A DNA stretch of 64,000 nt. Source: Candidatus Altarchaeota archaeon (GTDB lineage Archaea > Altiarchaeota > Altiarchaeia > IMC4 > QMZM01). Positions 52,693 through 61,672 of this stretch are shown here, piece by piece; position 1 is the first letter of the stretch; each line of letters begins with the position of its first letter. The notes under the pieces are model-generated. The model worked only from the letters and a program-made list of their open reading frames with translations, did no database searches and was not told the origin of the DNA. Location: positions 1 to 64,000 of the forward strand of contig JAFGDV010000002.1 of the NCBI GenBank assembly GCA_016931955.1, given 5' to 3'. The position numbers and the translations under genes are program-made.

Positions 52693-53276
52693 CACTTTGG
52701 TTTCTTTTCCAGTGTTTTTAGCTCGTCTAACTGCTCTTCATCTAAGAGGTTTTCTCCTTCAATGGTCTTCTGTATGTTGTCTATATGTTCATAGTCTTCA
52801 TCAACCAAGACCTTGCTTAGATCCAACAGGATGAGCAGTCTTTCGCCTATTATACCCACGCCTTCCAGGTAGTCTGAACTGACCCTCTTCGCTATTATTG
52901 AGGGCGCTGGCTCAACCTGGTCACTGTTAAGCCTCATAACCTCTGTGGCTGAGTCAACTATCATACCAACTGTGTTTCCAACTACTTCAAGGACTATTAT
53001 CCTTGTGTCGGTGTTGGCCTTCCTCAGGGGGAGACCCAACTTCATGGCAAGATTTATGACTACCACGATCCCTCCTCTGAGGTTGATGACTCCTTCGATG
53101 TATTCTGCTGTATTGGGTATCTTCGTTATTTCCTCCATACGGATGATCTCTCGAACATCGCTTATGTTCACACCGAATTCCTCATCACTAAGGGTAAAGA
53201 CTACAATCTGCCTCTCCTCATCATCTCCTCCTTTCATTTCTCCCTCTAATCCTAGTCTTGCAGGCATTCTATGCAC
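52692..53276 (-). CDS. cheW: Chemotaxis adaptor CheW
   Basis: A 194-residue protein with the CheW SH3-like fold: VFTLSDEEFGVNISDVREI, IEGVINLRGGIVVVINLAMKLGLP, then VDSATEVMRL. The C-terminal extension of about 35 charged residues is longer than usual. It is 3 bp downstream of the receptor gene, so the two form a two-gene signalling operon. CheW links receptors to CheA, which is not in this window. Confidence 0.92.
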   Translation of the reverse strand: MHRMPARLGLEGEMKGGDDEERQIVVFTLSDEEFGVNISDVREIIRMEEITKIPNTAEYIEGVINLRGGIVVVINLAMKLGLPLRKANTDTRIIVLEVVGNTVGMIVDSATEVMRLNSDQVEPAPSIIAKRVSSDYLEGVGIIGERLLILLDLSKVLVDEDYEHIDNIQKTIEGENLLDEEQLDELKTLEKKPK

Positions 53277-53279
53277 CCC

Positions 53280-55412
53280 TCAGATTCTTTCATTACCTAG
53301 TTTTAATCGTCCCGTGTTTCCTATGTCATCAAAGCTTCTAGCTCCAAATTGGCCTTGCTCTCTTATCTTGAACTTGGAAACAACGGTCTTCAGCTCCTCG
53401 GCGCTGAGGTTGAATTGTTGAGCTGTCTTTGACACCTGCTGCATGGAGGCTGTGACGCTCTGCACTGAAGAGGATACCTCCTCAGAGCTGGCCGCGTTTT
53501 CTTGAGCTACCTCTGCCATCTCAACCAGTGAGCTGGTCACACCCTGTACTAGGTCGGGTATTGCTTCGAATGACTTCATCGCCTCTTTTACGGCGGCTAT
53601 ACCTTCCTCGACCTGCTTTGTGTTGTCATCCATTGTGCTGACTGCATGTGATATCTCGTTCTGTATGTCCGTTATCAAACCCGCAATCTGTTCGCTTGCG
53701 CCTCTCGAGTCCTCGGCGAGCTTCCGTACCTCGTCTGCTACAACCGCGAATCCTCTTCCAGCTTCACCTGCTCTTGCGGCCTCAATCGCTGCGTTCAGCG
53801 CCAGTAGGTTGGTCTGCTCTGCTATGTCCTTGATCGTGTCCACGATCCTACCTATCTCCTCTGACTTTCCGCCAAGTGATCCGATCTTTGAAGCGCTTTC
53901 CTTTGATGTAACGCTTATCTGAGCCATCTTTTCGTTCACGAGCTTGGCTGACTTGCTTCCTTCTTCGGCGCTCTCTGCTGTTTTCTTGGCTAATTCCTGC
54001 GACTCTGTGGCCCCTTGTGAAACGATCTGCACCCCTTTGACGATCTCCTGCATTGTCGAAGCTACTTGTTCCATCGCCGCATTTGTTTCCTCGGACGACG
54101 CTGAAAGCTCCTCAGCAGCTACTGCTGTTGAAGTGGCGTTATTCTTTATGTTTCCTATCAGATCCATGAGGTTGCTGGCCATTGTCGCGAATGCATTACC
54201 TATCATACCTACCTCATTCTTAGCGGATATGCCAACGACATCTAGGGTAAGATCACCAGCTGCTACACGCTGCATCTGCCTGACTATCAGGTTAAGCCGG
54301 TTGGTCAGGAAGTTCGCGAAGAAGTAAGCCGCCAGTGAACCGAGTACTATAGCCAGTGCACACACCATTATCGTCATGTCCTGAATCTGTATTATCCCAT
54401 CATCGAAGTCTTCCCCGTAGGCGCTTGAAGCGATGACCCATTCCCACTCATCGAAATATGCGAAGGCTGCAAGCTTGCTCGAAGCCCTGCTTTCTCCTTT
54501 ATTCGCCCACGTGTAACGGTATACGTCTGTCTCTCCCTCACTCAGGGCTGTTGCCTTGTCTATTATCTCTTGTATGAAGAGGGTTCCATCATCCAACTTC
54601 GAATTGATGATGTTCTGTCCATCGCTCTCCCTCTTGTATGAGAGAACATAGTTCCCTTTTGTGTCAAGTATCCAGATGTATCCCCGCTCTCCTATGACTA
54701 CCTTGGCGAGGTTGCCCTTCAGTGTTTCCTGATACTCATTCTCAGGCACGCCAACGTATAGGACGCCTATCACCTTATTGCTTTCATCCTTTATTGGTTC
54801 ATAAGCGCTTAGGTAGTACCCAGTCACCACGAATGCTCTTCCGTAGTAGGTCTGACCCCTCATCACAGTCTGATAAACCTCTGAATCAGATGGGATGTAT
54901 GTTCCAACAGCCCTTGAACCATCCAGGTTAAGGACATTGGTTGATATCCTCAACAGCCCGTTAGGGATGACTTGGAATACTGTCGCTGTCCCGCCCACCA
55001 TGCTCTGGATTTCGTCAACGATCTCGTAGTTGTAAGCAAGCTGCTTTTCGCCTATCTTCATCTTTGAGATGGTTACTGGCTGGCTGCCTTGGGTTACCTG
55101 GTTTACGGCGGTGAACTCCATTGTCTCCATTGGATCCAAGTAGGGCCTGCCATAGCCATACATAACGCTGCTGGCAACCCTCAGATCAGAGTTCACCTTG
55201 CTCTGCGCCACCTCATAGATGTTCTGAACATCCTTTGAGATTATCAGGGCTTGCTCTTGCAGCATTCCTTCGATCTGATTGAAGGTCTCTCTACTGGTCG
55301 AATCATAGCTGATGTAACCAAGCGTTACTACTGGTATCGACACCAGCAAGATGCAGATAGCCATCAGTTGCCATCTAATACTTATATCATTAAATATGTT
55401 TTTGATGTTCAT
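53280..55412 (-). CDS. Methyl-accepting chemotaxis receptor with Cache sensor domain
   Basis: A 710-residue receptor. First membrane helix about 15-35; an extracytoplasmic double-Cache-type sensor (about 40-340, with [15 protein letters not shown] and [16 protein letters not shown]); second membrane helix (about 350-375); HAMP; and a signalling domain with the conserved hairpin tip [19 protein letters not shown]-like block ([18 protein letters not shown]). This type often senses small organic acids or amino acids. It is the only receptor in the window. Confidence 0.9.
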   Translation of the reverse strand: MNIKNIFNDISIRWQLMAICILLVSIPVVTLGYISYDSTSRETFNQIEGMLQEQALIISKDVQNIYEVAQSKVNSDLRVASSVMYGYGRPYLDPMETMEFTAVNQVTQGSQPVTISKMKIGEKQLAYNYEIVDEIQSMVGGTATVFQVIPNGLLRISTNVLNLDGSRAVGTYIPSDSEVYQTVMRGQTYYGRAFVVTGYYLSAYEPIKDESNKVIGVLYVGVPENEYQETLKGNLAKVVIGERGYIWILDTKGNYVLSYKRESDGQNIINSKLDDGTLFIQEIIDKATALSEGETDVYRYTWANKGESRASSKLAAFAYFDEWEWVIASSAYGEDFDDGIIQIQDMTIMVCALAIVLGSLAAYFFANFLTNRLNLIVRQMQRVAAGDLTLDVVGISAKNEVGMIGNAFATMASNLMDLIGNIKNNATSTAVAAEELSASSEETNAAMEQVASTMQEIVKGVQIVSQGATESQELAKKTAESAEEGSKSAKLVNEKMAQISVTSKESASKIGSLGGKSEEIGRIVDTIKDIAEQTNLLALNAAIEAARAGEAGRGFAVVADEVRKLAEDSRGASEQIAGLITDIQNEISHAVSTMDDNTKQVEEGIAAVKEAMKSFEAIPDLVQGVTSSLVEMAEVAQENAASSEEVSSSVQSVTASMQQVSKTAQQFNLSAEELKTVVSKFKIREQGQFGARSFDDIGNTGRLKLGNERI

Positions 55413-55716
55413 CTATATCACCTTTTTCTTTCTTTATTTTGTTTTTTTAATCTTATATGGGCAGTTTGATAGCTGGGGTGGGTGCGCCCATCAGACCACC
55501 CTAAGTTTTATCTTCTAAAGTTATTTCTGCAAACTTATATAAATATGTTTCTATATTTCTACGTCGGCATAGTGATATCTCAACATAATTATCATTTGAC
55601 TAAACGCTCATGAGCCACATTATAAGTCAAAAGAATGCATATAACATCTGAAGATGGCTGTATTAGATCAACAAAAAATAGGTTAAGTATTTACTTATTA
55701 CTGCCATCTTATGCTA
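55413..55716 (-). promoter_or_regulatory. 304-bp intergenic region: receptor promoter and leader
   Basis: No gene is visible. On the minus strand a TATA-like CATATTTATATAAG lies at 55534-55547, predicting transcription from near 55513 and a leader of about 100 nt. The leader holds a possible G/C stem (GGGTGG 55476-55481 with CCACCC 55496-55501). Closer to the upstream gene, an A6 run at 55672-55677 (T6 on the minus strand) could end the che operon. AAGATGGC/GCCATCTT arms at 55651 and 55703 are weak. Confidence 0.4.
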
Positions 55717-56130
55717 TCACTTATAAAAGATAGGTTTACCTTTAGATCGGACCAACCAATACTCTACAGTCCTGCCAACCCTCTTCCTTGAGATAACACC
55801 CTTGCTCTCCAAACTCTTAAGATGTTTACTGAGGGTTGGTTTGGTTACCCTTGTTTTCCCGAGCAATTCAGTAAAATTCAGTTTACCTTTGTCTAAGGCT
55901 GCTAATATACTGTCTTCAAGATTTTCCTCCCCAATTGTCAACCTTTCTTTACCAATCATCGACTTGATCTCCATTACCTCCATAAACAACCGAGGGATTA
56001 TGCCAGAATCCTCACCCAGTAGCCTGCGATTCAAATCCCTCAAGTCCTCCAATATCTGGGCTATCCTCACATCATCCACACTTCTGCGCCCTATTTCCCC
56101 CCTCAATCTGCTAAGATCATCGGAATCCAT
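55717..56130 (-). CDS. Winged-helix transcription regulator-like protein, ArsR/MarR type
   Basis: A 137-residue protein. The first 70 residues are helical and charged; the last 65 form a winged helix (LNFTELLGKTRVTKPTLSKHLKSLESKGVISRKR, then a wing ending VEYWLV). ATG 56130 immediately follows the TGA of the cheC-like gene, so it is translated from the chemotaxis message. It may be a regulator of the che genes; its targets are unknown. Confidence 0.78.
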   Translation of the reverse strand: MDSDDLSRLRGEIGRRSVDDVRIAQILEDLRDLNRRLLGEDSGIIPRLFMEVMEIKSMIGKERLTIGEENLEDSILAALDKGKLNFTELLGKTRVTKPTLSKHLKSLESKGVISRKRVGRTVEYWLVRSKGKPIFYK

Positions 56131-56131
56131 C

Positions 56132-56806
56132 TCACCCAAGCCCCTCCCCAAATGGAGAACCAAGCTTCGTTTGAATGGCTTTGAGGATATTCCCAATTGA
56201 TTTGTCATCAAGTAGGAAAACGAATTCCCCCCTCAGAGATCCCCCAGAACACATAAACTCGGTCTGGGATACTAGAGAATAATTTATTGACTCCTTCACA
56301 CTCAAAAGCACAAAATAGACAATAGCGCTTGCTATATCAAAGACTACTGACGGCACAGACAACTCAACCTCCAGATCCAAGAACTCAGCTAAGGTATTGA
56401 CATACGATGCAGAGAGTATGCTCCCCAGCTCGCCCAAGGCAGACCTATCAATGCTCTTCATAACATCCGTAGTTCCAGGCTCCCTACCGTTCAGTACATC
56501 AACCAGGGACAATGCGCTCTCCCTTGAGAAGAATAGGAGGCTTGTGCCGGCAAGATCCCCCCTCAACCTCACGTATATGCCAGTCACAAGCATATTTTTC
56601 TGTCCCACGCAGCTTGCAATCTGGTCTAAGGGGATCAGATCCATTCCAGACATCTCTATGTCGACCCTCCTATCAATCAATTCAGATAAAGCGATTGTTG
56701 CATGGCCCATACCGATAGTCGCTATCTCCTGTAGCGCGTCAAGCTGAAGCTCTGTCAACTTCCCATACAAGCTATCGCTCTCCACCGCTTCCTTCCTATA
56801 GGACAT
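56132..56806 (-). CDS. CheC-like protein with both catalytic Asn replaced
   Basis: A 224-residue CheC-family protein. First half EIATIGMGHATIALS (Asn to Thr); second half SALGELGSILSASYVNTLAEF (Asn to Ser) with the conserved 22-residue spacing to Pro. As with the copy at 51782, phosphatase activity is unlikely. The SxALGELG frame is otherwise well kept, so a binding role (CheD, CheY-P or the receptor array) is inferred. Confidence 0.83.
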   Translation of the reverse strand: MSYRKEAVESDSLYGKLTELQLDALQEIATIGMGHATIALSELIDRRVDIEMSGMDLIPLDQIASCVGQKNMLVTGIYVRLRGDLAGTSLLFFSRESALSLVDVLNGREPGTTDVMKSIDRSALGELGSILSASYVNTLAEFLDLEVELSVPSVVFDIASAIVYFVLLSVKESINYSLVSQTEFMCSGGSLRGEFVFLLDDKSIGNILKAIQTKLGSPFGEGLG

Positions 56807-56819
56807 GTTGCTCCCCAGA

Positions 56820-57440
56820 TCAAAGAGACTTCAATTTTCTGTCAATCTTGTTAACCAGAACGCCCAACGAAGACGAATCCAAGAGGAATATGAAATCACC
56901 CGTTATCTCGCCCCTCTTCCCCCTGAATTTGACCTGGATAATCAAAACAGACTCTATCCTCTTATCAATGCCTCGAAGCACGAAATCTATCAGAGACTTT
57001 GCGACGTCAAAAACAATGCAGGGAGGAGAATGATACAAGGTAACACCTAAAAAGTTGCCCAACTCGGTGAGGTAACTTGCCGTCAATATGTTACCAACCT
57101 CTCCCAAGGCAGAGCGATCATCGTAACTTAGAATCTCCGTGGTCCCAATATCCCTGCCGTAGAGCAGGTCAGATAAAGCCAGTGAGCTCTCACGCGAGAG
57201 GACCAAGAGGCTTGTTCCGCCCAGGTCGCCCATCATCCTCAAGTAGATACCCATTGCAAGCGTATCTGGACCCCCCACCCTCTTCGGCACTTCCCCTATA
57301 GGCAGAAACTGCACCTTAGACATCTCTACCTCAACACGGCTTTCAACCATCTTGGAGAGCGACTTTGTGGCAGTGACCATGCCTTTATCCGCAACGCCCT
57401 TTAAAGCCCTCTTTTGTCCCTCCGTAAGTTGAGCAACCAT
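56820..57440 (-). CDS. CheC-like protein with one intact phosphatase half-site
   Basis: A 206-residue CheC-family protein. The first half is eroded (GVADKG, both Glu and Asn lost), while the second half keeps SALGEVGNILTASYLTELG with Glu and Asn in place. One active site is enough in some relatives, so it may still dephosphorylate CheY. It lies 10 bp downstream of cheD. Confidence 0.85.
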   Translation of the reverse strand: MVAQLTEGQKRALKGVADKGMVTATKSLSKMVESRVEVEMSKVQFLPIGEVPKRVGGPDTLAMGIYLRMMGDLGGTSLLVLSRESSLALSDLLYGRDIGTTEILSYDDRSALGEVGNILTASYLTELGNFLGVTLYHSPPCIVFDVAKSLIDFVLRGIDKRIESVLIIQVKFRGKRGEITGDFIFLLDSSSLGVLVNKIDRKLKSL

Positions 57441-57450
57441 CTTCTTTTAC

Positions 57451-57930
57451 TTAGATCGAGGTAGTCGGACCATGTATCCTGCTGACGACGACCTCACCTG
57501 TTTCGGTGTCGAACCAGATAGATCTGCCCTCGGTCCCGCCAACATCCTCGGCTACTATCTCAATGCACTTCTCTCTGAGCTTTTTTCTGACTGCTTCCAC
57601 ATTTTTCTTGCCTATGTCAGATATCCTTGGTACGTTGGGGAAAATCTCGGCTCCGCCGCATAGTTTCGCTTTTATATCATGTGTCTTGCAGCCGAGGATG
57701 AGCATGCTCTTTACCATGGCATCTACTGTCTTGTCGACGAACCTCAGGGGATTGATACCCTGAGCAGCCTCTTTGCTATCTGGGAGGATTATGTGAGCTA
57801 AAGCGGCTATCTTTGTCTTCTCGTCTCTTAGACAGATGGCTACGCATGAGCCCAAACCAAGAACCTCCAGTATGCAAGGATTATGTATTATCTTGAACTC
57901 TGCCATGCCGACTGTTATCTTCTTAGTCAT
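57451..57930 (-). CDS. cheD: Chemoreceptor glutamine deamidase CheD
   Basis: A 159-residue enzyme that deamidates receptor glutamines and binds CheC. Nucleophile Cys29 in LGLGSCVAICL and His46 in ALAHIILP are present. The residue six before the Cys, which I recall as a Thr in the T. maritima triad, is Val here. It overlaps the upstream cheC gene by 8 bp. Confidence 0.9.
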   Translation of the reverse strand: MTKKITVGMAEFKIIHNPCILEVLGLGSCVAICLRDEKTKIAALAHIILPDSKEAAQGINPLRFVDKTVDAMVKSMLILGCKTHDIKAKLCGGAEIFPNVPRISDIGKKNVEAVRKKLREKCIEIVAEDVGGTEGRSIWFDTETGEVVVSRIHGPTTSI

Positions 57931-58576
57931 CTTTTTTTTCTTCCATCTCCAAGAGGTACCTGACGTTTTTGATAAGCACGCCCATGTGAGAGTAAAACAG
58001 AACTACGAAGTGGCCGGTTATCTCCAACCCTTCTACGAGGAATCGGGTGTTGAACAAGAGGGCATTTTCGACATCGCAGGCATGTTGCGCTATTATGGGG
58101 TCCATCACAGAGTCGAGCATATCCGCTGCCAGCGCTGGAAGAGACTCCACAAGGCTCAGGTTAAGGTACTCTGCAATTGCAGAGAGATAGCTTCCTGCGA
58201 GGATGTTTCCGATCTCCATCAATGTGGAACGATCCATATCCGACAGCTCTTCAGCTCCAGTTGCTTCCTCCCCTTGCAGGATCTTCGCAAGTGTTGCCGC
58301 ATCCTTTACAGGGAGTACCAGAAGTAGACTGCATACCTCGAATTGGTTATCAAGGGATGTGCCATCAATATGCAGGTATATGTTGGTTATCTCCTTCTCT
58401 GGTCTGCCCATCTTGGATGTGACGGTTTCAAGGGGACACACCTCCATCCAAGGAAAGCTTACCTCGATCTTCTTGTCTGTAAGGGACGATAGGGCGATCG
58501 ATGCATGCCCAGCTCCAATGGAGGATATCTCCATCAGGGCATCTAACTCCAGTGGCGTCAGGTTCTTGAATTTCAT
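57923..58576 (-). CDS. cheC: CheC-like CheY phosphatase with one intact half-site
   Basis: A 217-residue CheC protein. First half LDALMEISSIGAGHASIALS (Asn to Ser); second half STLMEIGNILAGSYLSAIAEY with Glu and Asn intact and the Pro at the expected spacing. It is the best preserved of the four CheC copies and is translationally coupled to cheB upstream and cheD downstream. Confidence 0.88.
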   Translation of the reverse strand: MKFKNLTPLELDALMEISSIGAGHASIALSSLTDKKIEVSFPWMEVCPLETVTSKMGRPEKEITNIYLHIDGTSLDNQFEVCSLLLVLPVKDAATLAKILQGEEATGAEELSDMDRSTLMEIGNILAGSYLSAIAEYLNLSLVESLPALAADMLDSVMDPIIAQHACDVENALLFNTRFLVEGLEITGHFVVLFYSHMGVLIKNVRYLLEMEEKKDD

Positions 58577-59577
58577 AGTATCTCAACGATTTTATCTGCG
58601 ATACCCAGCAAAGGCAGGATGAAATCCGCATCCCCGTTTCTTATAATCATTTTAGGCATTCCAAATATTAAACTTGTTGATTCATCTTGGACTATGATCT
58701 TTCCACCATTCTTTTTTACCCACTTCACCCCATTCGCGCCGTCATCTCCCATACCAGTTAATATAACCGCTATTACGTTTTTACCGCATACCTTCGAAAC
58801 GGACTTCAATGTGACGTCTATGCAAGGCTTTACTATAGTATGTTTTTTGTTTAATTGAGTAAATAAATGTTTCCCTTTTTGCACTACCTCCAGGTTGTAA
58901 CCCCCAGGAGCCACTAGAACCTTGCCTTTATCAAGTAGGCTGCCTTCTTTTGCTTCTTCCACCTTTAGTGGGCACACTGCATCCAGCGTCTCAGCGAACG
59001 CCTTAGTGAATCCCGCCGGCATGTGTTGTACGACTAGAACGGCAGCTGGAAAATCCTTTGGGAACGAAGACAGTATAGTTCTAATTGTGGCCACACCACC
59101 GCAGGAAGCACCCAATACCAAAACCTTCTCGGATATCTTAGGCGCAGACAATTTTTTCTTCGGCTTCTTTATCACGAGTTTTTTTATCTCAAGGGATGAT
59201 GCGACTCGCACCAATGCTATCAGCTCTTCCTTCATTTCCTCCAGATCGCTGAGCCGGTTAGGCATCACTATGAAGTCCACTGCCCCATAGCCTAAGGCAC
59301 TCAGCATCTCCCGCCTTCCCAGATCAGATTCTCGGCCGACCACTATCGTTGGAGTAGGATCAAGCAGCATTATGTTGTAGAGGATGTCCAATGCATGTAC
59401 TCCCTTCATCTCTATGTCTAGTAGAACAACATCCGGCTCAAGGAGCTCAATCTTGTCTAAAGCCTCCTCAGCTAGACCAGAGCGGTGGATGACCTTTATC
59501 TCTGGTTCGGACTCCAGCATACATGTAAGCTTGACCCCAAAAAAATAAGAATCCGCTATTATGAGGACCTTGATCAT
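58573..59577 (-). CDS. cheB: CheB methylesterase with degenerate receiver domain
   Basis: A 334-residue protein. The C-terminal esterase domain is complete: GASCGGVATIRTIL (Ser), VVVQHMPAGFTKAFAETLD (His) and GMGDDGANGVKWVKKNGG (Asp). The N-terminal receiver keeps the phosphorylatable Asp (VVLLDIEMKG), but one acidic pocket residue is changed (IADSYF), the switch Ser/Thr reads VVGRES, and the conserved Lys is Met (DFIVMPN). Phospho-control may be lost. Confidence 0.9.
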   Translation of the reverse strand: MIKVLIIADSYFFGVKLTCMLESEPEIKVIHRSGLAEEALDKIELLEPDVVLLDIEMKGVHALDILYNIMLLDPTPTIVVGRESDLGRREMLSALGYGAVDFIVMPNRLSDLEEMKEELIALVRVASSLEIKKLVIKKPKKKLSAPKISEKVLVLGASCGGVATIRTILSSFPKDFPAAVLVVQHMPAGFTKAFAETLDAVCPLKVEEAKEGSLLDKGKVLVAPGGYNLEVVQKGKHLFTQLNKKHTIVKPCIDVTLKSVSKVCGKNVIAVILTGMGDDGANGVKWVKKNGGKIIVQDESTSLIFGMPKMIIRNGDADFILPLLGIADKIVEIL

Positions 59578-59586
59578 TCTCCCATT

Positions 59587-59955
59587 CTATGAGAATCTCC
59601 TGACAACATCAAGTATCTGCTCCCTCTTGAATGGTTTGGTTACGTAGGCCTTTGCACCTATCCTCATCGCTTCTTTCATAGGATCCCCATGGCCTATGGC
59701 GGTTACCATGACAATGACCGCTTTTGGATCTATTTTCATGATCTCGGCTAAGACCTGCAGACCATCCTTCTCTGCCATTATTATGTCCAGTAAGACGATG
59801 CCGGGCCTTTCTTTCTTGTAGACCTCAACTGTTTCAGTCCCGTTCTGGGCTTCAACGATATCGCGATAACCTTCCTCAGAGAGCATCGTCTTAAGCATAT
59901 TCCTCATGAAGGCAGAATCATCTGCCAACAATACCTTAGGTTTTGCCATTTTCAT
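59587..59955 (-). CDS. cheY: CheY response regulator 1
   Basis: A 122-residue single-domain receiver with a full set of residues: ADDSAFMR (acidic pair), LLDIIMAEKDG (Asp), MVTAIGHGD (Thr) and YVTKPF (Lys). It should accept phosphate from CheA and signal to the motility machinery. It lies 9 bp from cheB. Confidence 0.92.
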   Translation of the reverse strand: MKMAKPKVLLADDSAFMRNMLKTMLSEEGYRDIVEAQNGTETVEVYKKERPGIVLLDIIMAEKDGLQVLAEIMKIDPKAVIVMVTAIGHGDPMKEAMRIGAKAYVTKPFKREQILDVVRRFS

Positions 59956-60310
59956 CCAAGAGTTTGTTTATGTTTTTAATCAACTTTGCCTCAGTTATCG
60001 GCTTTGATATGTATGAGCACGCCCCTCGTTTGATGCAGTCCTCCATGGTCTTCTGATCCCTTATTATGCTCGACACTATAATCTTCACCTCGGGTTTGAT
60101 CTCCATCAGCCTATCGAGCACATACAACCCGTCATTGCCAGGCATCTTCAGATCGAGCAATACGATATCTGGATCCTCTACACCGCACTTTAGTATGCAA
60201 TCGTTTCCGTTAACGGCCTCGACGACATCACTGTACCCGTTTTTTTGGAGGATGCTAATCAACGCCCTGCGCTCGAACATGGAGTCATCTGCTACAAGTA
60301 TCTTGACCAT
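59936..60310 (-). CDS. CheY-like response regulator 2
   Basis: A 124-residue single-domain receiver with ADDSMFERR, LLDLKMPGNDG, VSSIIRD and SYISKPI, so all phospho-transfer residues are present. It is paralogous to the next gene, which it overlaps by 20 bp. ATG 60310 is preferred over in-frame GTG 60319. It may be a phosphate sink or the CheY partner of a particular CheC. Confidence 0.88.
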   Translation of the reverse strand: MVKILVADDSMFERRALISILQKNGYSDVVEAVNGNDCILKCGVEDPDIVLLDLKMPGNDGLYVLDRLMEIKPEVKIIVSSIIRDQKTMEDCIKRGACSYISKPITEAKLIKNINKLLDENGKT

Positions 60311-60319
60311 CAGCACCAC

Positions 60320-60396
60320 TATCTTGACTAATTAAATATCTATCTTCTCATTTATATCCTTTTTGTTTTTCTCATTTAAAGTTCTATTCTATTATA
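60320..60396. promoter_or_regulatory. Divergent promoter region between the che operon and hypA
   Basis: The AT-rich gap holds a TATA-like ATTTATATCC around 60351-60360, readable in both directions, and ATTAAATATC at 60332. The short spacing means the che and hyp operons share one control region, though co-regulation is not shown. Confidence 0.35.
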
Positions 60397-60759
60397 ATGC
60401 ACGAGTTCTCGATAGCTGAAGACATCCTGGAGGTCGCACTGGATGAGGCGGAAAAGCATAAAGCTTCCAGGATAAAACACATCTCTGTGGAGGTTGGAGG
60501 GCTCATGATGGCGAACCTCGAGCAATTGGATTTCGCCCTCAGATCCCTGTCAGTTGGAACCCTTGCAGAGGATATGGAAGTCGACCTGAAGACGGTCCCT
60601 GGGAGATTCAAGTGCGACAACAACCACGTGAATGAGGTAAGTATTGAGGAGGATGACCTCTACCTGGCCCTAGCCTCTCTCAGATGCCCTGAATGCGGCA
60701 GCCCTCTAAGGGTGTTGAGCGGAAAAGAGTGCGTGCTGAAGAGGATAATCGCCGAATAA
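60397..60759 (+). CDS. hypA: Hydrogenase nickel-incorporation protein HypA
   Basis: A 120-residue protein that delivers nickel with HypB. The N-terminal MHEFSIAEDIL supplies the His2 nickel ligand. The zinc site has CPECG in its second half, but the first half reads FKCDNNH where CxxC is usual, so one zinc ligand may be His or absent. First gene of the hypABCDE operon. Confidence 0.92.
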   Translation: MHEFSIAEDILEVALDEAEKHKASRIKHISVEVGGLMMANLEQLDFALRSLSVGTLAEDMEVDLKTVPGRFKCDNNHVNEVSIEEDDLYLALASLRCPECGSPLRVLSGKECVLKRIIAE

Positions 60760-60766
60760 CGCTAAA

Positions 60767-61417
60767 ATGCATGTGATAGACGTAGACAGGGATATCATGG
60801 AGATCAACAGGAGGATATCTGAAAGGAACCAAAGAGTCTTGGAAGAGAACAATGTCTTTGGATTCGATGTTTTGGGGGCTATCGGCTCTGGCAAGACCTC
60901 CCTGATTGAGGCCTTGGTTGGGAGGATCGGGAAAAAACTGGGGATCGGAGCGATAGCGGGTGACGTTATTAGTGACGCCGACGCCAGCCGTTTGAAGAGG
61001 TGTGGAATCCCAGTCATCGGCTTGAACACTGGAAGGGAGTGCCATCTTGACGCCCACCTCGTCGAGCATGCGCTTGAGAGCCTTCCATTAAAGGACCTCG
61101 ACATTCTGTTCATAGAGAACGTGGGGAACCTCATATGTCCAGTAGACTTCCCGCTTGGGGCACATCGGAGGATCGTTGTAGTAAGCGTGAGCGAGGGGGA
61201 CGACACCGTAGAAAAGCACCCCATGATCTTCCTGGACTCTGATCTTGCGGTGATAAACAAGATAGACATCGCAGAAGCGGTTGATGCGAGCGTTGAGAAG
61301 ATGGAATACGACGCCAAACGGATCAATCCACGGCTGCCTGTGATAAAAACAAGCATGAAGAAGGGTATCGGTCTAAACGAAATAGTCGATTGGATAAGAA
61401 AAGAATCCAATCTATAG
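60767..61417 (+). CDS. hypB: Hydrogenase nickel-incorporation GTPase HypB
   Basis: A 216-residue SIMIBI GTPase. P-loop GAIGSGKTSLIE, metal site GRECHLDAHLV, switch FIENVGNLICP, and NKIDIAE for guanine. The N-terminal CxxCGC and His-rich nickel store of many bacterial HypBs are absent, as is common in archaea. Confidence 0.94.
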   Translation: MHVIDVDRDIMEINRRISERNQRVLEENNVFGFDVLGAIGSGKTSLIEALVGRIGKKLGIGAIAGDVISDADASRLKRCGIPVIGLNTGRECHLDAHLVEHALESLPLKDLDILFIENVGNLICPVDFPLGAHRRIVVVSVSEGDDTVEKHPMIFLDSDLAVINKIDIAEAVDASVEKMEYDAKRINPRLPVIKTSMKKGIGLNEIVDWIRKESNL

Positions 61418-61432
61418 TTTAATGGTGATATC

Positions 61433-61672
61433 ATGTGTCTGGCTATCCCAGGAAGGATCCTGGATATAAAGGACAATGAAGCATCTGTTGACTTCGGCGG
61501 CGTGAAAAGGCCTGTTAGGATTGACTTAGTCGACGCCAAGGTGGGAGACTACGTCATCGTCCATACGGGATACGCAATCGAGGTATTGGATGAAGAGGAA
61601 GCTCTTGAAAGCCTGAAACTGTGGAGACAAATCCTCTCCAAAATGGACGATGATCCTAAGAGATTTCCGTGA
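61433..61672 (+). CDS. hypC: Hydrogenase maturation chaperone HypC
   Basis: A 79-residue protein beginning MCLAIPGRIL, whose Cys2 carries the Fe(CN)2CO unit with HypD before delivery to the large subunit. It overlaps hypD by 23 bp. Confidence 0.95.
   Translation: MCLAIPGRILDIKDNEASVDFGGVKRPVRIDLVDAKVGDYVIVHTGYAIEVLDEEEALESLKLWRQILSKMDDDPKRFP

Noticed and set aside
55651-55710. Inverted repeat AAGATGGC ... GCCATCTT as an operator or transposon end
   Set aside because: Arms of 8 bp with a 44-bp spacer in AT-rich DNA are expected by chance, and no transposase or target duplication is present.
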